From assembly GCA_964653855.1 (NCBI GenBank), contig CAZZFV010000012.1, positions 1 through 49,051 on the forward strand: DNA of 49,051 bases, given 5' to 3'. Shown piece after piece: positions 25,179-33,591 of this stretch; the first letter of the stretch is position 1; each line of letters begins with the position of its first letter. Under the pieces are notes generated by a model. That model searched no databases. It saw nothing but the letters and a program-made list of their open reading frames with translations, and was not told where the DNA came from. This stretch comes from RGIG3528 sp964653855 (GTDB lineage: Bacteria; Bacillota; Clostridia; Lachnospirales; Lachnospiraceae). The position numbers and the translations under genes were made by a program.

Positions 25179-27074
25179 TCATCGCTTTCCCGCGAGCCCC
25201 GCTATCGTATTTATGAGGAGTTTCATGTCTATGGGCTTTGAAATATGCGCGTTCATGCCCGCGTCAAGCGATTTTATCCTGTCTTCCGCAAAAGCGTTTG
25301 CGGTCATCGCGATAATGATTACGGACGCGGCGTCCGCACGGTCAAGCGCACGAATCTCTCTTGTCGCCGTATATCCGTCTTTAACCGGCATCATTACGTC
25401 CATCAAGATCACATCAAATTCATTGTGCGCGGACTTTTTAAATTTTTCAACCGCCTCTTCGCCGTTAAACGCTTCCGTAATTATCGCGCCCTCTTCTTCC
25501 AAACGGAATTTTGCGATTTCCATGTTTAATTCGTTGTCTTCCGCAAGCAATATGTTGAGTCCCGCAATCGAAGCCGCTTCGGTCTCGGAATTTATTGTCT
25601 TATCCGCCTCAAAATTTTTGTCCGTTTCAAAAGGAATCGTGACTTCAAATGTCGTTCCCTTGTCTTTTGCGCTCTTTACATTAATTTCTCCGCCCATTTT
25701 TTCGGTGAGACTCTTTGCTATCGGCATTCCGAGTCCCGTTCCGCCGTACTTTGAACGTGCGTCCGAATTTTCCTGCGCAAACGGTTCAAAAATAAGTTTC
25801 AAAAATTCCTCGCTCATTCCCACACCGTTATCTTCACACACAAATTTGATTTTTGACGTTTTGCCGTCAAAATCACATTCCGAAAAAACAATTTTCACGA
25901 ATCCGTTTTCTTTGTTGTACTTAATCGCATTTCCCACGATATTCATAATAATCCGCTTATAGTGAACCGTACTTCCGATAAGCCTCTTGTGGGTAACTTG
26001 TGCAGCGTCGATCGAAAAATTGATATTATGTTCTTCCGCACGATGCCTAAACATAATTTCCGTGTCGTTTATCACATCGTTTAAATCAAAAATGACGCTT
26101 TCAAGCACTATTTCACCCGACTCAAGCTTACTCATGTCAAGCACTTCGTTTATGAGTTCGAGCAAGACTTTTGAGGATTCCTTAACCTTTTTTCTGCATT
26201 CCGTCTGTCTTTCGATATCTTCCGGATACTTTTCCGCAATTTCAAGCATTCCGATTATTCCGTTTAAAGGTGTACGGATATCATGGCTCATACGGAGCAA
26301 AAATTCTGTTTTTACGTTACCCGCGGCACGTGCCGCCTTTGTTGCTTCTTCGGCGGTATTTAAGGCATCCGTAATCACTTTTTCGTTGTTTTTTTGGAAC
26401 GCGCGTGTTTCCTGTTCCGCCATAAAGAAAAATGCGAGTAAAGCCACTATTACCGAGCAAAAAGGCTGAAAAGGATAAATATCGTAAACGGGAATTATAT
26501 ATGTGTTTGCGACCACGGCAAAAAGGGGAATCAAAGAAATCAGCACCGCCTGAAAAATATATTGTTCCTTCTTTTGGGTTTTCCCTACAACTATCACAAC
26601 CAAATCCGCAAGAGGCTCAACGTAATAAAACAGATTTACGACGGAAAACAGCGTAAAAAGCGGGCCTCTCACATATACGCATTCTTCGGTTATGCCCCAC
26701 AAAATGTCCGTCGGAATCGAAATTACGATCAATATAAGCTGAAACAAAAGCGGTATTTTTTCGAGTGCTATAAACACCTTGTTAAAAGAAAGCCCCACAT
26801 AATTTCTTACATACAGATGCCAAATATAAGGAAGACACACATAGACAACATAAAACACAAACGCAACCGTTTTAAACACAACGCTCGGAAAATCACTTGC
26901 GGCGTAGTGGCATATTATAAAACAGGAGTCCATAAAAACATATGCCATCGTCATGATGACAAGATGTATGTAGCGCTTCCTGCTCTCCGTTCCCATTATG
27001 CCCACAATTGCCTGCCTGAGTAAAACCGCAAGAATCACAAGCATAAATACCATACTTTTTATATAATTTTCCAT
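25179..27074 (-). CDS. Hybrid sensor histidine kinase, membrane 7TM-like input
   Basis: 631 residues. Residues about 1-215 form seven hydrophobic segments with no large external domain. A short coiled coil leads to HisKA (LLRMSHDIRTPLNGIIGML, phospho-His about 264), then HATPase_c with DNGVGMSEE, FEPFAQENSDA and YGGTGLGMPIA, and a C-terminal receiver with LLAEDNELN and VILMDVMMP (phospho-Asp about 556) and IIAMTANAF. No Hpt or output domain is present, so the phosphate must pass to an unlinked partner or be used for feedback. The ATG has GGGAG upstream. It diverges from hicA across 97 bases, and is one of three hybrid kinases within 11 kb. Confidence 0.93.
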   Translation of the reverse strand: MENYIKSMVFMLVILAVLLRQAIVGIMGTESRKRYIHLVIMTMAYVFMDSCFIICHYAASDFPSVVFKTVAFVFYVVYVCLPYIWHLYVRNYVGLSFNKVFIALEKIPLLFQLILIVISIPTDILWGITEECVYVRGPLFTLFSVVNLFYYVEPLADLVVIVVGKTQKKEQYIFQAVLISLIPLFAVVANTYIIPVYDIYPFQPFCSVIVALLAFFFMAEQETRAFQKNNEKVITDALNTAEEATKAARAAGNVKTEFLLRMSHDIRTPLNGIIGMLEIAEKYPEDIERQTECRKKVKESSKVLLELINEVLDMSKLESGEIVLESVIFDLNDVINDTEIMFRHRAEEHNINFSIDAAQVTHKRLIGSTVHYKRIIMNIVGNAIKYNKENGFVKIVFSECDFDGKTSKIKFVCEDNGVGMSEEFLKLIFEPFAQENSDARSKYGGTGLGMPIAKSLTEKMGGEINVKSAKDKGTTFEVTIPFETDKNFEADKTINSETEAASIAGLNILLAEDNELNMEIAKFRLEEEGAIITEAFNGEEAVEKFKKSAHNEFDVILMDVMMPVKDGYTATREIRALDRADAASVIIIAMTANAFAEDRIKSLDAGMNAHISKPIDMKLLINTIAGLAGKR

Positions 27075-27104
27075 AAGCGTCTCCCAACTTAACTTTTATA
27101 TTTT

Positions 27105-27122
27105 GCAACCGTTTTTAGTTGC
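27105..27122. promoter_or_regulatory. Inverted repeat overlapping the hicAB promoter, candidate HicB operator
   Basis: GCAAC (27105-27109) and GTTGC (27118-27122) flank an eight-base spacer and overlap the -35 box. HicB antitoxins usually bind such palindromes to repress their own operon; this assignment is by position only. Confidence 0.4.
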
Positions 27123-27147
27123 ATTTTCAAATATTTTAATATATACT
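27119..27147 (+). promoter_or_regulatory. Promoter of hicAB
   Basis: TTGCAT (27119-27124), a 17-base spacer and TATACT (27142-27147), 25 bases before the hicA start. A good sigma-A match. Confidence 0.65.
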
Positions 27148-27171
27148 TTCATAAACGGAGAATAATTACAC

Positions 27172-27426
27172 ATGGGACAAAAAGAAAAACTTATTGCACG
27201 TCTTAAATCAAGACCAAAGGATTTTACCTTTGACGAAGCGGAAACTTTGCTCAAATACTTTGACTTCGATAGGTCAAACAAAGGAAAAACAAGCGGTTCA
27301 CGAATTATGTTCGTAAGCCCGCGTCATGGGAGCATATTGCTTCACAAACCGCATCCTCAAAAGGAATTGAAAATGTATCAAGTCAAACAATTGTCGGATT
27401 TTTTGGAACAGGAGGGACTCATATGA
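27172..27426 (+). CDS. hicA: HicA-family mRNA interferase toxin
   Basis: 84 residues, near the family's usual 60-85. The double-stranded-RNA-binding-like HicA fold is seen from DEAETLLKYFDFD, GSRIMFVSPRHGSILLHKPH and VKQLSDFLEQEGLI. The conserved His is in HKPHP following the GSILL strand. HicA cuts mRNA without the ribosome; HicB blocks it. The stop codon overlaps the hicB start (ATGA), so both are made together in the toxin-first order typical of hicAB. A GGAG site precedes the ATG. Confidence 0.88.
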   Translation: MGQKEKLIARLKSRPKDFTFDEAETLLKYFDFDRSNKGKTSGSRIMFVSPRHGSILLHKPHPQKELKMYQVKQLSDFLEQEGLI

Positions 27427-27770
27427 ATAACCTGATACAATACAAAGGATATGTCGGAAGCGTGGAATTTTCGGAAGAAGACGGTCTCTTCTTCGGCAAG
27501 GTTCTGGGCATTCGCTCGTTGATCTCATATCAGGGTGAAAACGCAAAAGAGCTCCTTGACGATTTTCACGGTGCCGTTGACGATTATCTTGAAAATTGCA
27601 AAAATACCGGCACAAAGCCCGAAGTTGCCTTTAAGGGCAGTTTTAATGTCAGACTTTCCCCGGCTCTTCACAAAAAACTTTTTATTTATTCGTCGGAACA
27701 CCAAATGTCAATAAACAAGTATATCGAAGAAACTTTGGAAAATTCCCCCGCGGCAAAAATTTCGGTTTAA
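27423..27770 (+). CDS. hicB: HicB-family antitoxin
   Basis: 115 residues. The N-terminal HicB fold is evident from YKGYVGSVEFSEEDGLFFGK and the following LISYQGENAKELLDDF, and the C-terminal part (residues about 75-110, FNVRLSPALHKKLFIYSS and MSINKYIEETLENS) is a ribbon-helix-helix DNA-binding domain. It should neutralise HicA and repress the operon. It overlaps hicA by four bases (ATGA). It converges with the phosphatase gene, with ten bases between stop codons. Confidence 0.9.
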   Translation: MNNLIQYKGYVGSVEFSEEDGLFFGKVLGIRSLISYQGENAKELLDDFHGAVDDYLENCKNTGTKPEVAFKGSFNVRLSPALHKKLFIYSSEHQMSINKYIEETLENSPAAKISV

Positions 27771-27779
27771 GAAGTACAT

Positions 27780-28331
27780 CTACGGCAATTTCATAAGCTT
27801 ACATTGCTTAAGTCCCGCGCTCCAGAAGTCCTTTATGGGAAGATTTTTTCTTTGACACACAATCGAAGAATTCATTGCCCCGTGCCCCACAATCAACACG
27901 TCTTTCCCTTCTTTTAAAAGCGGATCGACCTTTTCCTTTAAGAACTCGCCCGTGCGTGCAAACAATTCGTCAAATGTCTCCGATCCGCCGATCGATTCCT
28001 TATATTCTTCCGGATGCATAAAAATAACGTTTATCGGGCAATCCGGAATTTTGAAGCTGTCTTTTAAGCCTTCGTATTCCCCAAAGCACATTTCTTTTAA
28101 TCTGTCGTCTTTTATTATCGGGATATTTCGTCCTTTAAGCACGATTTCCGCGGTTTCGACGGCTCTTTTTAAGGGTGACACAAAGCACACATCGATATGC
28201 GTGTCTTTATATTCGTCGTGAGCCGCTTCCGCCATCCGTCTTCCCTCTTCGTTTAACGAAATATCGCTTCTTCCCTGAATTTTACATAAAGCATTCCATT
28301 CCGTTTTTCCGTGACGCATAATATATAACAT
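27780..28331 (-). CDS. Histidine phosphatase family protein (phosphoglycerate-mutase-like)
   Basis: 183 residues from the ATG at 28331, placed eight bases after GAGG; two TTG codons upstream are in frame but worse placed. The catalytic motif is MRHGKTEWN at the start and the second catalytic His is in IVGHGAMNS (about 150), with RRMAEAAHDEYKD and SPLKRAVETAE between them. The family removes phosphate from many small substrates; cobalamin-phosphate, phosphoglycerate and peptide substrates are all possible. It is co-directional with the kinase gene just upstream (23 bases), which hints at shared transcription, but no functional link is evident. Confidence 0.88.
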   Translation of the reverse strand: MLYIMRHGKTEWNALCKIQGRSDISLNEEGRRMAEAAHDEYKDTHIDVCFVSPLKRAVETAEIVLKGRNIPIIKDDRLKEMCFGEYEGLKDSFKIPDCPINVIFMHPEEYKESIGGSETFDELFARTGEFLKEKVDPLLKEGKDVLIVGHGAMNSSIVCQRKNLPIKDFWSAGLKQCKLMKLP

Positions 28332-28354
28332 CAACAAAGCCTCTTTTCTTAAAA

Positions 28355-31084
28355 TTATCGACTTTCCGCTTTTTTCTCCTCAATTTCTCGCACAATACGT
28401 TCAAGCTGTGCGATATCTATCGGTTTTGCGAGATGATAATCCATTCCGGCGCTTAAGCATTCTTCCACATCGGAGCTGAATGCGTTTGCTGTCATGGCGA
28501 TGATAGGAATCGTCGCGCCAAGCTTGTTCTCGCCGTTTCTTATTATCTTTGTCGCTTCCATTCCGTTAAGGCGCGGCATTTGCACATCCATAAGGATTGC
28601 GTCGTATTCGCCGTCCGTTACATTTTCAAAAGCTTCCGCAATTTGCACGCCGTCTCCGTATATTTTACACGTTGCACCTCGAATTTCAAGCAAGGATTCC
28701 AAAATCTCGGCGTTTAATTCATTATCTTCCGCACACAAAAATCTCTTTCCGTAAAGAACCGATTCACGGCTTCTTTCTTCACGCGTGAGTATGGGCTTCC
28801 GTGCGTTTTCGATCGCCGCGAGCAAATTTTCAAAGAAGAACGGGCGCTCTACGAGTCCGTCCGCCCCACTCTTCACAAGTGCGTCGCGAAGCGTGTCCGG
28901 ATATGCGTAATCAAGACAGAAAACAAAAGTACCCGCATCACGCACTTCGGCGCGTATTTTTTCGACGATATCCTTCGGAATTCCGTATTTTTGGATTCCG
29001 GAAAGGAGTATTAAGTCAAACTTCTTTTTGTTGAGTTTCTCTAAGCACGCGGAAAGCGAATCGACCATAACAAGCTTTGCAGCGTTTTCCGTGAAAGCCG
29101 CCTTAAGATTTTCCCTTAATTCTTTTTCATCCGAAACAAGAAGCACGCTTCCCACATACGAAACATTGTAATCCTCATCAATATCGAATCCGACCGTCAC
29201 ATCGAATCTCGTTCCGCGGTTTAATTCGCTCTCGACCTCGATTTTTCCGCCCATAAGATCAACAAGATTCTTTGTGATGCTCATTCCGAGACCTGTGCCC
29301 TGTACCTTTTTGGTATTTTTGGTCGTCTCTCTCGTAAAAGGCTCAAAAATATGTGTAAGATATTCCTTCGACATACCGAAGCCGTTGTCGATTACGGAGA
29401 ACGTAAACGTGGCTTTCGCGGGAGTGTTTACCGCACCCTCTTCTGTGCCGGTCCCGCTACCGTTTGCATTGTCATTTGCGCTTCCGTTTCCCGCGCTCTC
29501 ATGATTTTCCTTAATTTCAAGCACAATGTTTCCGCCGTTTCCCGTATACTTTACGGAATTGTTAAGAAGATTCAACAGAATTTGTCTTAATCTCACCGAA
29601 TCCCCGATCAAATATTCATGCCTTATTTCATGCACACGAATCGTAAACGTCTGTCCCTTGTCACTGCTTTGCGACCTTATGATGTTTTCGATTTGGGAAA
29701 TTTCTTCCGCAAGCTTCATTTTTTCAAGGTTAAGCTTCACTTCTCCCGACTCGATCTTGCTCAAATCGAGGATATCGTTGATAAGCCCCAGCATATGCTG
29801 TCCCGACGTTTGCAATTTTTTAATGTAATACTTAAGCTTGTCCTTATCGTCAATCGAATATTCCATGAGATTCGACATGCCCACAATCGCATTCATCGGC
29901 GTACGGATATCGTGAGACATGTTTGCGAGGAATCTGCTCTTTGCGCGTGTTGCCTCTTCCGCAACGGAAAGCGCCGAAAGTGTCTCAACTCTTGCCGCGT
30001 GCAGCTTGTCGTTTGTTTTCCTGAGCTCACGCTCGCTCTTTTCCCTAAATGCGATGAGTTTTTGATCCTTAAACACTCGTACAATGAAAACCGCTCCAAC
30101 GATTACGGCCCCGATAAGTATTATCGCAAACCACAAAAAGAGTACGAGCATCGAATTTACCATTTCGGCGGTATTTCCGGCAACGTCCGATCCGTCAACC
30201 AGCATCCAGAATTCCCAGTCATATTTCGGAAGTTTGTCATAAATCACATAATAAGTTTTATTGTCAAGTATTACATCGGTAATTATCGTATCACCGTTTT
30301 TACCCTTCTTAAGTATCTCATCAAAGCTTTCCGTATGCGGGTAATCAAGTTCTTCCATCGACCGGTAAAAATTTTTACCCGTAAAAAAGTCCGTGTCAAA
30401 GCCTGAATCTTCCGACATGATATTTCCCGAATAGTTTGTTATGTATATGGCGTTATTGCTTCCGAACGCGCTCGAATGAAAATAACTTTGCATTTCTTCC
30501 ATAGAGCGAAGAAGCACGTAACGCTCTATCTTTTTTCCTTCAACGGACGCAGACGCATCGGGTGTTACGACAAACGCCATATAAACGGTTTCGTCGAGCC
30601 AGTTGGACAAGAGGAAAGACTGTTGTTGTTGTTGTTGTTGTTGTAATTGCAGCATGTCGAGCCCGACCCATAACCCTTGCCGTCCCGCATTCGTATAATA
30701 AAACCCCTCTTCGTCGATTACCCTTAAATGTAATTTGTTTCCTTCGGGACTTAACTCCTGCTCCAGTCTTCCTATAATTTCCGCGAGCTCCTCCCGTGTC
30801 ACATTTTCTTTTTCCCTTACCGCCTTTTCGAGTTTATTTACATAGTTCCATTGATAATCTATTTGCATCTCGAGTTTTTCAAAAAGCTGAACCGAAAGCT
30901 CCTTAAGCTGTGTCACCGTTTCGTCATACAGCCGCCCGGACGTATATCGGTAAAATAAAACTCCGCCCGCAATAAGCATTGCGAGCAGAATTGAAACAAC
31001 TGTTACGGTTATTGCGAATCCGCGGCTTTTTATCTTCTTAAACACGACACACGCTTTCTTTACCGATTTTTGTAAATTGCCCAA
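28355..31084 (-). CDS. Hybrid histidine kinase with dCache-like sensor and polyglutamine tract
   Basis: 909 residues with a TTG start at 31084; a stop codon lies 21 bases upstream, so no ATG start is possible before the first helix (a GTG 13 codons in is the alternative). A helix at about 22-48, a roughly 250-residue extracellular part that looks like a Cache sensor, and a second helix at about 310-340. Eight consecutive Gln (about 148-155) sit in the sensor. Then HisKA (MSHDIRTPMNAIVGM), HATPase_c (DNGFGMSKE, TGLGMSITKN), a degenerate receiver (about 660-775) without phospho-Asp, and a complete receiver (CAEDNELN, ILMDVQMPRLNG). The substrate-binding lipoprotein gene is directly upstream on the same strand. 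No Hpt or output domain. Confidence 0.92.
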   Translation of the reverse strand: MGNLQKSVKKACVVFKKIKSRGFAITVTVVSILLAMLIAGGVLFYRYTSGRLYDETVTQLKELSVQLFEKLEMQIDYQWNYVNKLEKAVREKENVTREELAEIIGRLEQELSPEGNKLHLRVIDEEGFYYTNAGRQGLWVGLDMLQLQQQQQQQQSFLLSNWLDETVYMAFVVTPDASASVEGKKIERYVLLRSMEEMQSYFHSSAFGSNNAIYITNYSGNIMSEDSGFDTDFFTGKNFYRSMEELDYPHTESFDEILKKGKNGDTIITDVILDNKTYYVIYDKLPKYDWEFWMLVDGSDVAGNTAEMVNSMLVLFLWFAIILIGAVIVGAVFIVRVFKDQKLIAFREKSERELRKTNDKLHAARVETLSALSVAEEATRAKSRFLANMSHDIRTPMNAIVGMSNLMEYSIDDKDKLKYYIKKLQTSGQHMLGLINDILDLSKIESGEVKLNLEKMKLAEEISQIENIIRSQSSDKGQTFTIRVHEIRHEYLIGDSVRLRQILLNLLNNSVKYTGNGGNIVLEIKENHESAGNGSANDNANGSGTGTEEGAVNTPAKATFTFSVIDNGFGMSKEYLTHIFEPFTRETTKNTKKVQGTGLGMSITKNLVDLMGGKIEVESELNRGTRFDVTVGFDIDEDYNVSYVGSVLLVSDEKELRENLKAAFTENAAKLVMVDSLSACLEKLNKKKFDLILLSGIQKYGIPKDIVEKIRAEVRDAGTFVFCLDYAYPDTLRDALVKSGADGLVERPFFFENLLAAIENARKPILTREERSRESVLYGKRFLCAEDNELNAEILESLLEIRGATCKIYGDGVQIAEAFENVTDGEYDAILMDVQMPRLNGMEATKIIRNGENKLGATIPIIAMTANAFSSDVEECLSAGMDYHLAKPIDIAQLERIVREIEEKKAESR
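30622..30644. repeat. Trinucleotide repeat (CAA on the coding strand) in the kinase sensor
   Basis: Seven full GTT units plus GT on the plus strand, coding for a run of Gln. Slippage would change the run by whole residues, so length would vary without frameshift. Confidence 0.85.
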
Positions 31085-31104
31085 AAGAGTTCTCTGATGG
31101 TTTA

Positions 31105-31146
31105 TGATGTTGAGGTCAAAAGGTATTTTGAACCTTTTGAACCTTG
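31105..31146. repeat. Dispersed repeat, copy 2 (partial)
   Basis: TTGAGGTCAAAAGGTATTTT (31110-31129) matches the left part of copy 3 at 36372, and AACCTTTTGAACCTTG matches copy 1 near 7152. The terminal CACGGATTGC hairpin is absent. It fills the 64-base gap between the solute-binding gene stop and the kinase start. Confidence 0.65.
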
Positions 31147-31148
31147 TA

Positions 31149-33002
31149 TCAGTTTATTGTTCCTTCGGAAATAAGAAGCGACTTATCAAGTGTTTCCTTT
31201 GAAACCGTTCCCACTTTAAGCAAGTATGCTTTTGCGGCGTCAAGTCCCACTATTCCCGTGTTAACAAGCCCGAGTGTCGCTTTTTCCGATTTGTTATATC
31301 CGCAAACAACAGCCGTATATGTTTTGTCGTCTTCAAGCGTTTTACCGTCCGCGGTCAAAAATACATAAGGATATTTGTATCCCGTCGCACGTGTGTCGGC
31401 GCCCGATGCCGCCATTTCCTTTATTTCCGCACCCGTCTTTGTAACGGTCGAAAGTGTGTCGTACCAGCCCGTAGGTAAGAAAATCGTAATATATTCTTCC
31501 GTCAAAAGCCCCGGCAAAATATGTCCGTTTGCGCCGTAGCTGTTTTCCATAAGCGCATGAATTTCGGGATTGTAAACGTTATACGAAATAAGTGCGCAGT
31601 CGGCACCCGTCGCTTCCATAAACATTTGCCCGGAAAGATGTGCCGCTTCCACCGTGTCAAGTTCTTCCGTAACGGTTGCATAATAAGTCACGCCCTGTTT
31701 CCTTATTTCAGTCTTCTTGTTGTCGAGCGCCTTAAATGCCGTTTCCGCCGTACCGTTTCCGCTTATCCAGTCCACAACCGCCTCACCGAATGCAACAAGG
31801 TAATTGTCCCATCCCGTATAAACCATGTTCATTCCGTGACCTACGCTGATTTTTTGAAGTGCTGCCCTGTAGGGCGAATCCGCACCCGTATCAAAGTCGT
31901 TTATCGAGCACATGTTTGTCGACGTTTCGCCGTTTATCGCAACATAACCTTCATATGTCGAAAGAACCTCAAGAACATGAATCGCGTCTTGCAATTTTTG
32001 CTCGTTTCCGGATTCCGCAAGTGTTTTGTTGAGCCCGTAAAATCTTGCGGGACTTATTATGTAAGTATTGTCTTCTTCGTTTTCTCCGAGCCAGGGCATA
32101 AGAACATACTCGTCACCCGTTCCGTCTTCATTTTGGGTAAAGCGCTTAATCGTGCCGATTAAAAACGCGGTATTTCCCTCCATAAAATGACCCAAGCATG
32201 CCGAATAATCGGAGCTGTATTCATTTTTAACAATCATGCCGCAATCGATCCACTCTTTGAAATATGCGGCACATGCAGCCATTTTCTTGCTGTCCGATGC
32301 CCACGTGTTTGAATTTGTATCGATAAATGCCTCACGCCATTCGCGTCCCGAAAGCGTATTCATAAGATTTCCGGAGCATATGTTAAAGAAATATTGAAAT
32401 GCGGAGCCGGGGAGATCGAGTAAACAGTCGGCAACAATTATTCCCTTTTCCTTAAGTGCGGGTATTGTGACATCGCGTAATTCCGCAAAACTTACGGGAA
32501 CGCTTATGCCGTTTCTTTCAAGAAGCGACTTGTTGCACAAAAATCCCGTGATCGAATAGTCAAAAGGAAGAAGATAAATTCCGCCGTCTACCGCATATTC
32601 CGAAAGACGCGCGCTGTTGTATTTTTCCGTAACGGCATACGTGCTTAGGTCAATCAAATATTCTTTTTGCAAATCGCCGTCCCAGGCCTGCGTCGTCGAA
32701 TAGATGTCCGGCATGATGCCCGTTTCAAGCTGCTGTTTGCAATAAGCGGACATGTTTCGTCCGCGATAAGGCACGATTTCGATATTGATTTCGGGGTATT
32801 TTTCTTTTACAAGCTCAATAAATCCCGAATAGTCGCGCTGCGCGTCCATAATCGTAATCGCTTCGTGTTCCGTGTTTTCGGTTACGCTTTTATTTTCGGA
32901 ATTTTCATTTTTTTCTGAATTTTCTGAACTGCCGCATCCGCACATAATTGCGGCAAAAATTACTCCGATAAGCAACATCCCAAATACATTTTTCTTTTTC
33001 AA
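31149..33002 (-). CDS. Solute-binding lipoprotein fused to a 5'-nucleotidase C-terminal-like domain
   Basis: 617 residues from a TTG start at 33002, with AGGTGG eight bases upstream; the frame extends upstream but without such a site. Residues 1-23 are a lipoprotein signal ending MCGCG. Residues about 40-425 look like a family-1 ABC solute-binding protein (EIVPYRGRNMSAYCKQQLET, GIMPDIYST, YLIDLST, ITGFLCNKSLLERNG). From about 435 a second domain follows: TVEAAHLSGQMFMEATGADC, GHILPGLLTEEYITIFLPTG, TGAEIKEM and DGKTLEDDKTYTAVV, which is the layout of the 5'-nucleotidase C-terminal domain, without the N-terminal metal-dependent phosphatase domain. No ABC permease genes are near; the hybrid kinase gene follows, so it may be a ligand receptor for the kinase. 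Confidence 0.78.
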   Translation of the reverse strand: MKKKNVFGMLLIGVIFAAIMCGCGSSENSEKNENSENKSVTENTEHEAITIMDAQRDYSGFIELVKEKYPEINIEIVPYRGRNMSAYCKQQLETGIMPDIYSTTQAWDGDLQKEYLIDLSTYAVTEKYNSARLSEYAVDGGIYLLPFDYSITGFLCNKSLLERNGISVPVSFAELRDVTIPALKEKGIIVADCLLDLPGSAFQYFFNICSGNLMNTLSGREWREAFIDTNSNTWASDSKKMAACAAYFKEWIDCGMIVKNEYSSDYSACLGHFMEGNTAFLIGTIKRFTQNEDGTGDEYVLMPWLGENEEDNTYIISPARFYGLNKTLAESGNEQKLQDAIHVLEVLSTYEGYVAINGETSTNMCSINDFDTGADSPYRAALQKISVGHGMNMVYTGWDNYLVAFGEAVVDWISGNGTAETAFKALDNKKTEIRKQGVTYYATVTEELDTVEAAHLSGQMFMEATGADCALISYNVYNPEIHALMENSYGANGHILPGLLTEEYITIFLPTGWYDTLSTVTKTGAEIKEMAASGADTRATGYKYPYVFLTADGKTLEDDKTYTAVVCGYNKSEKATLGLVNTGIVGLDAAKAYLLKVGTVSKETLDKSLLISEGTIN

Positions 33003-33097
33003 AGTACATCCCACCTTTCCGTTTTCGGCGTAAATTAAGCGCCCCCGCGCACACAAATATCCCATAAAATTTGCGCTATGCATGCTTTTTGTTTTCT

Positions 33098-33125
33098 CTT
33101 ATAAAAAAGCGGCTTTGAACGACAA
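33098..33125 (-). promoter_or_regulatory. Possible promoter of the solute-binding lipoprotein gene
   Basis: On the minus strand TTGTCG (33125-33120), a 16-base spacer and TATAAG (33103-33098), about 95 bases before the start codon. An eight-C run at 33174-33181 lies upstream with no known role. Confidence 0.4.
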
Positions 33126-33227
33126 TAATTTAAGCCGATTTTAGTCTAACAGTTTAATTCACAAAAAACAATACCCCCCCCTGTTTTTTTATACTCTTTA
33201 TACATTTTTCAGAAAATTTTTTTAAGC

Positions 33228-33256
33228 AAAAAAAATGCCTCCCGGGGTGGGAGGCA
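33228..33256 (-). terminator. Intrinsic terminator of the RelE/Phd operon
   Basis: A perfect 8-bp stem, TGCCTCCC with GGGAGGCA (33236-33243 and 33249-33256), and on the minus strand eight T after it (33235-33228). It starts just after the toxin stop codon. Confidence 0.9.
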
Positions 33257-33261
33257 AAAAC

Positions 33262-33591
33262 TTAAATCAATTCTTTTATTATTTCATCCATATTACGTTT
33301 ACCGTATACAATCCGAAGTATATAAATTACTTTGGCATTCATGTCGGGAAAATAATACATAACATAATTTCCGACAAACTTTTTTCTGACGTTTTCGACT
33401 TGCAAAAATTCATTGTTAAGGGGCGCGCCGCTTTCCGGAAAAGTTCTTGTCGTATCAATACTTTCCTGTAATTTGTCCGCAAAACCGGATGCGGCTTTCG
33501 GATTCGCAAGTTCAACGGCAATATATGAAATGATCTCATCAAAATCTTCTTCGGCCTTTTTTGTAAAACTGTATCCGAATTCAAATTCCAT
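33262..33591 (-). CDS. RelE/ParE-superfamily toxin
   Basis: 109 residues. The fold pattern is clear: SFTKKAEEDFDEIISYIAVELANPKAA (helix), then FPESGAPLN, VRKKFVGNYVMYYFPD and KVIYILRIVYGKRNMDEII. This is the RelE/ParE barrel; ParE-type members act on gyrase and RelE-type ones cut mRNA on the ribosome, and the sequence does not decide which. It overlaps the antitoxin gene by 11 bases and follows it on the minus strand, the usual antitoxin-first order. A terminator follows at once. Confidence 0.88.
   Translation of the reverse strand: MEFEFGYSFTKKAEEDFDEIISYIAVELANPKAASGFADKLQESIDTTRTFPESGAPLNNEFLQVENVRKKFVGNYVMYYFPDMNAKVIYILRIVYGKRNMDEIIKELI

Noticed and set aside
33174..33181. Run of eight C between the TA operon and the solute-binding gene
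   Set aside because: It is outside any gene and not positioned in a promoter spacer, so a phase-variation role has no support.
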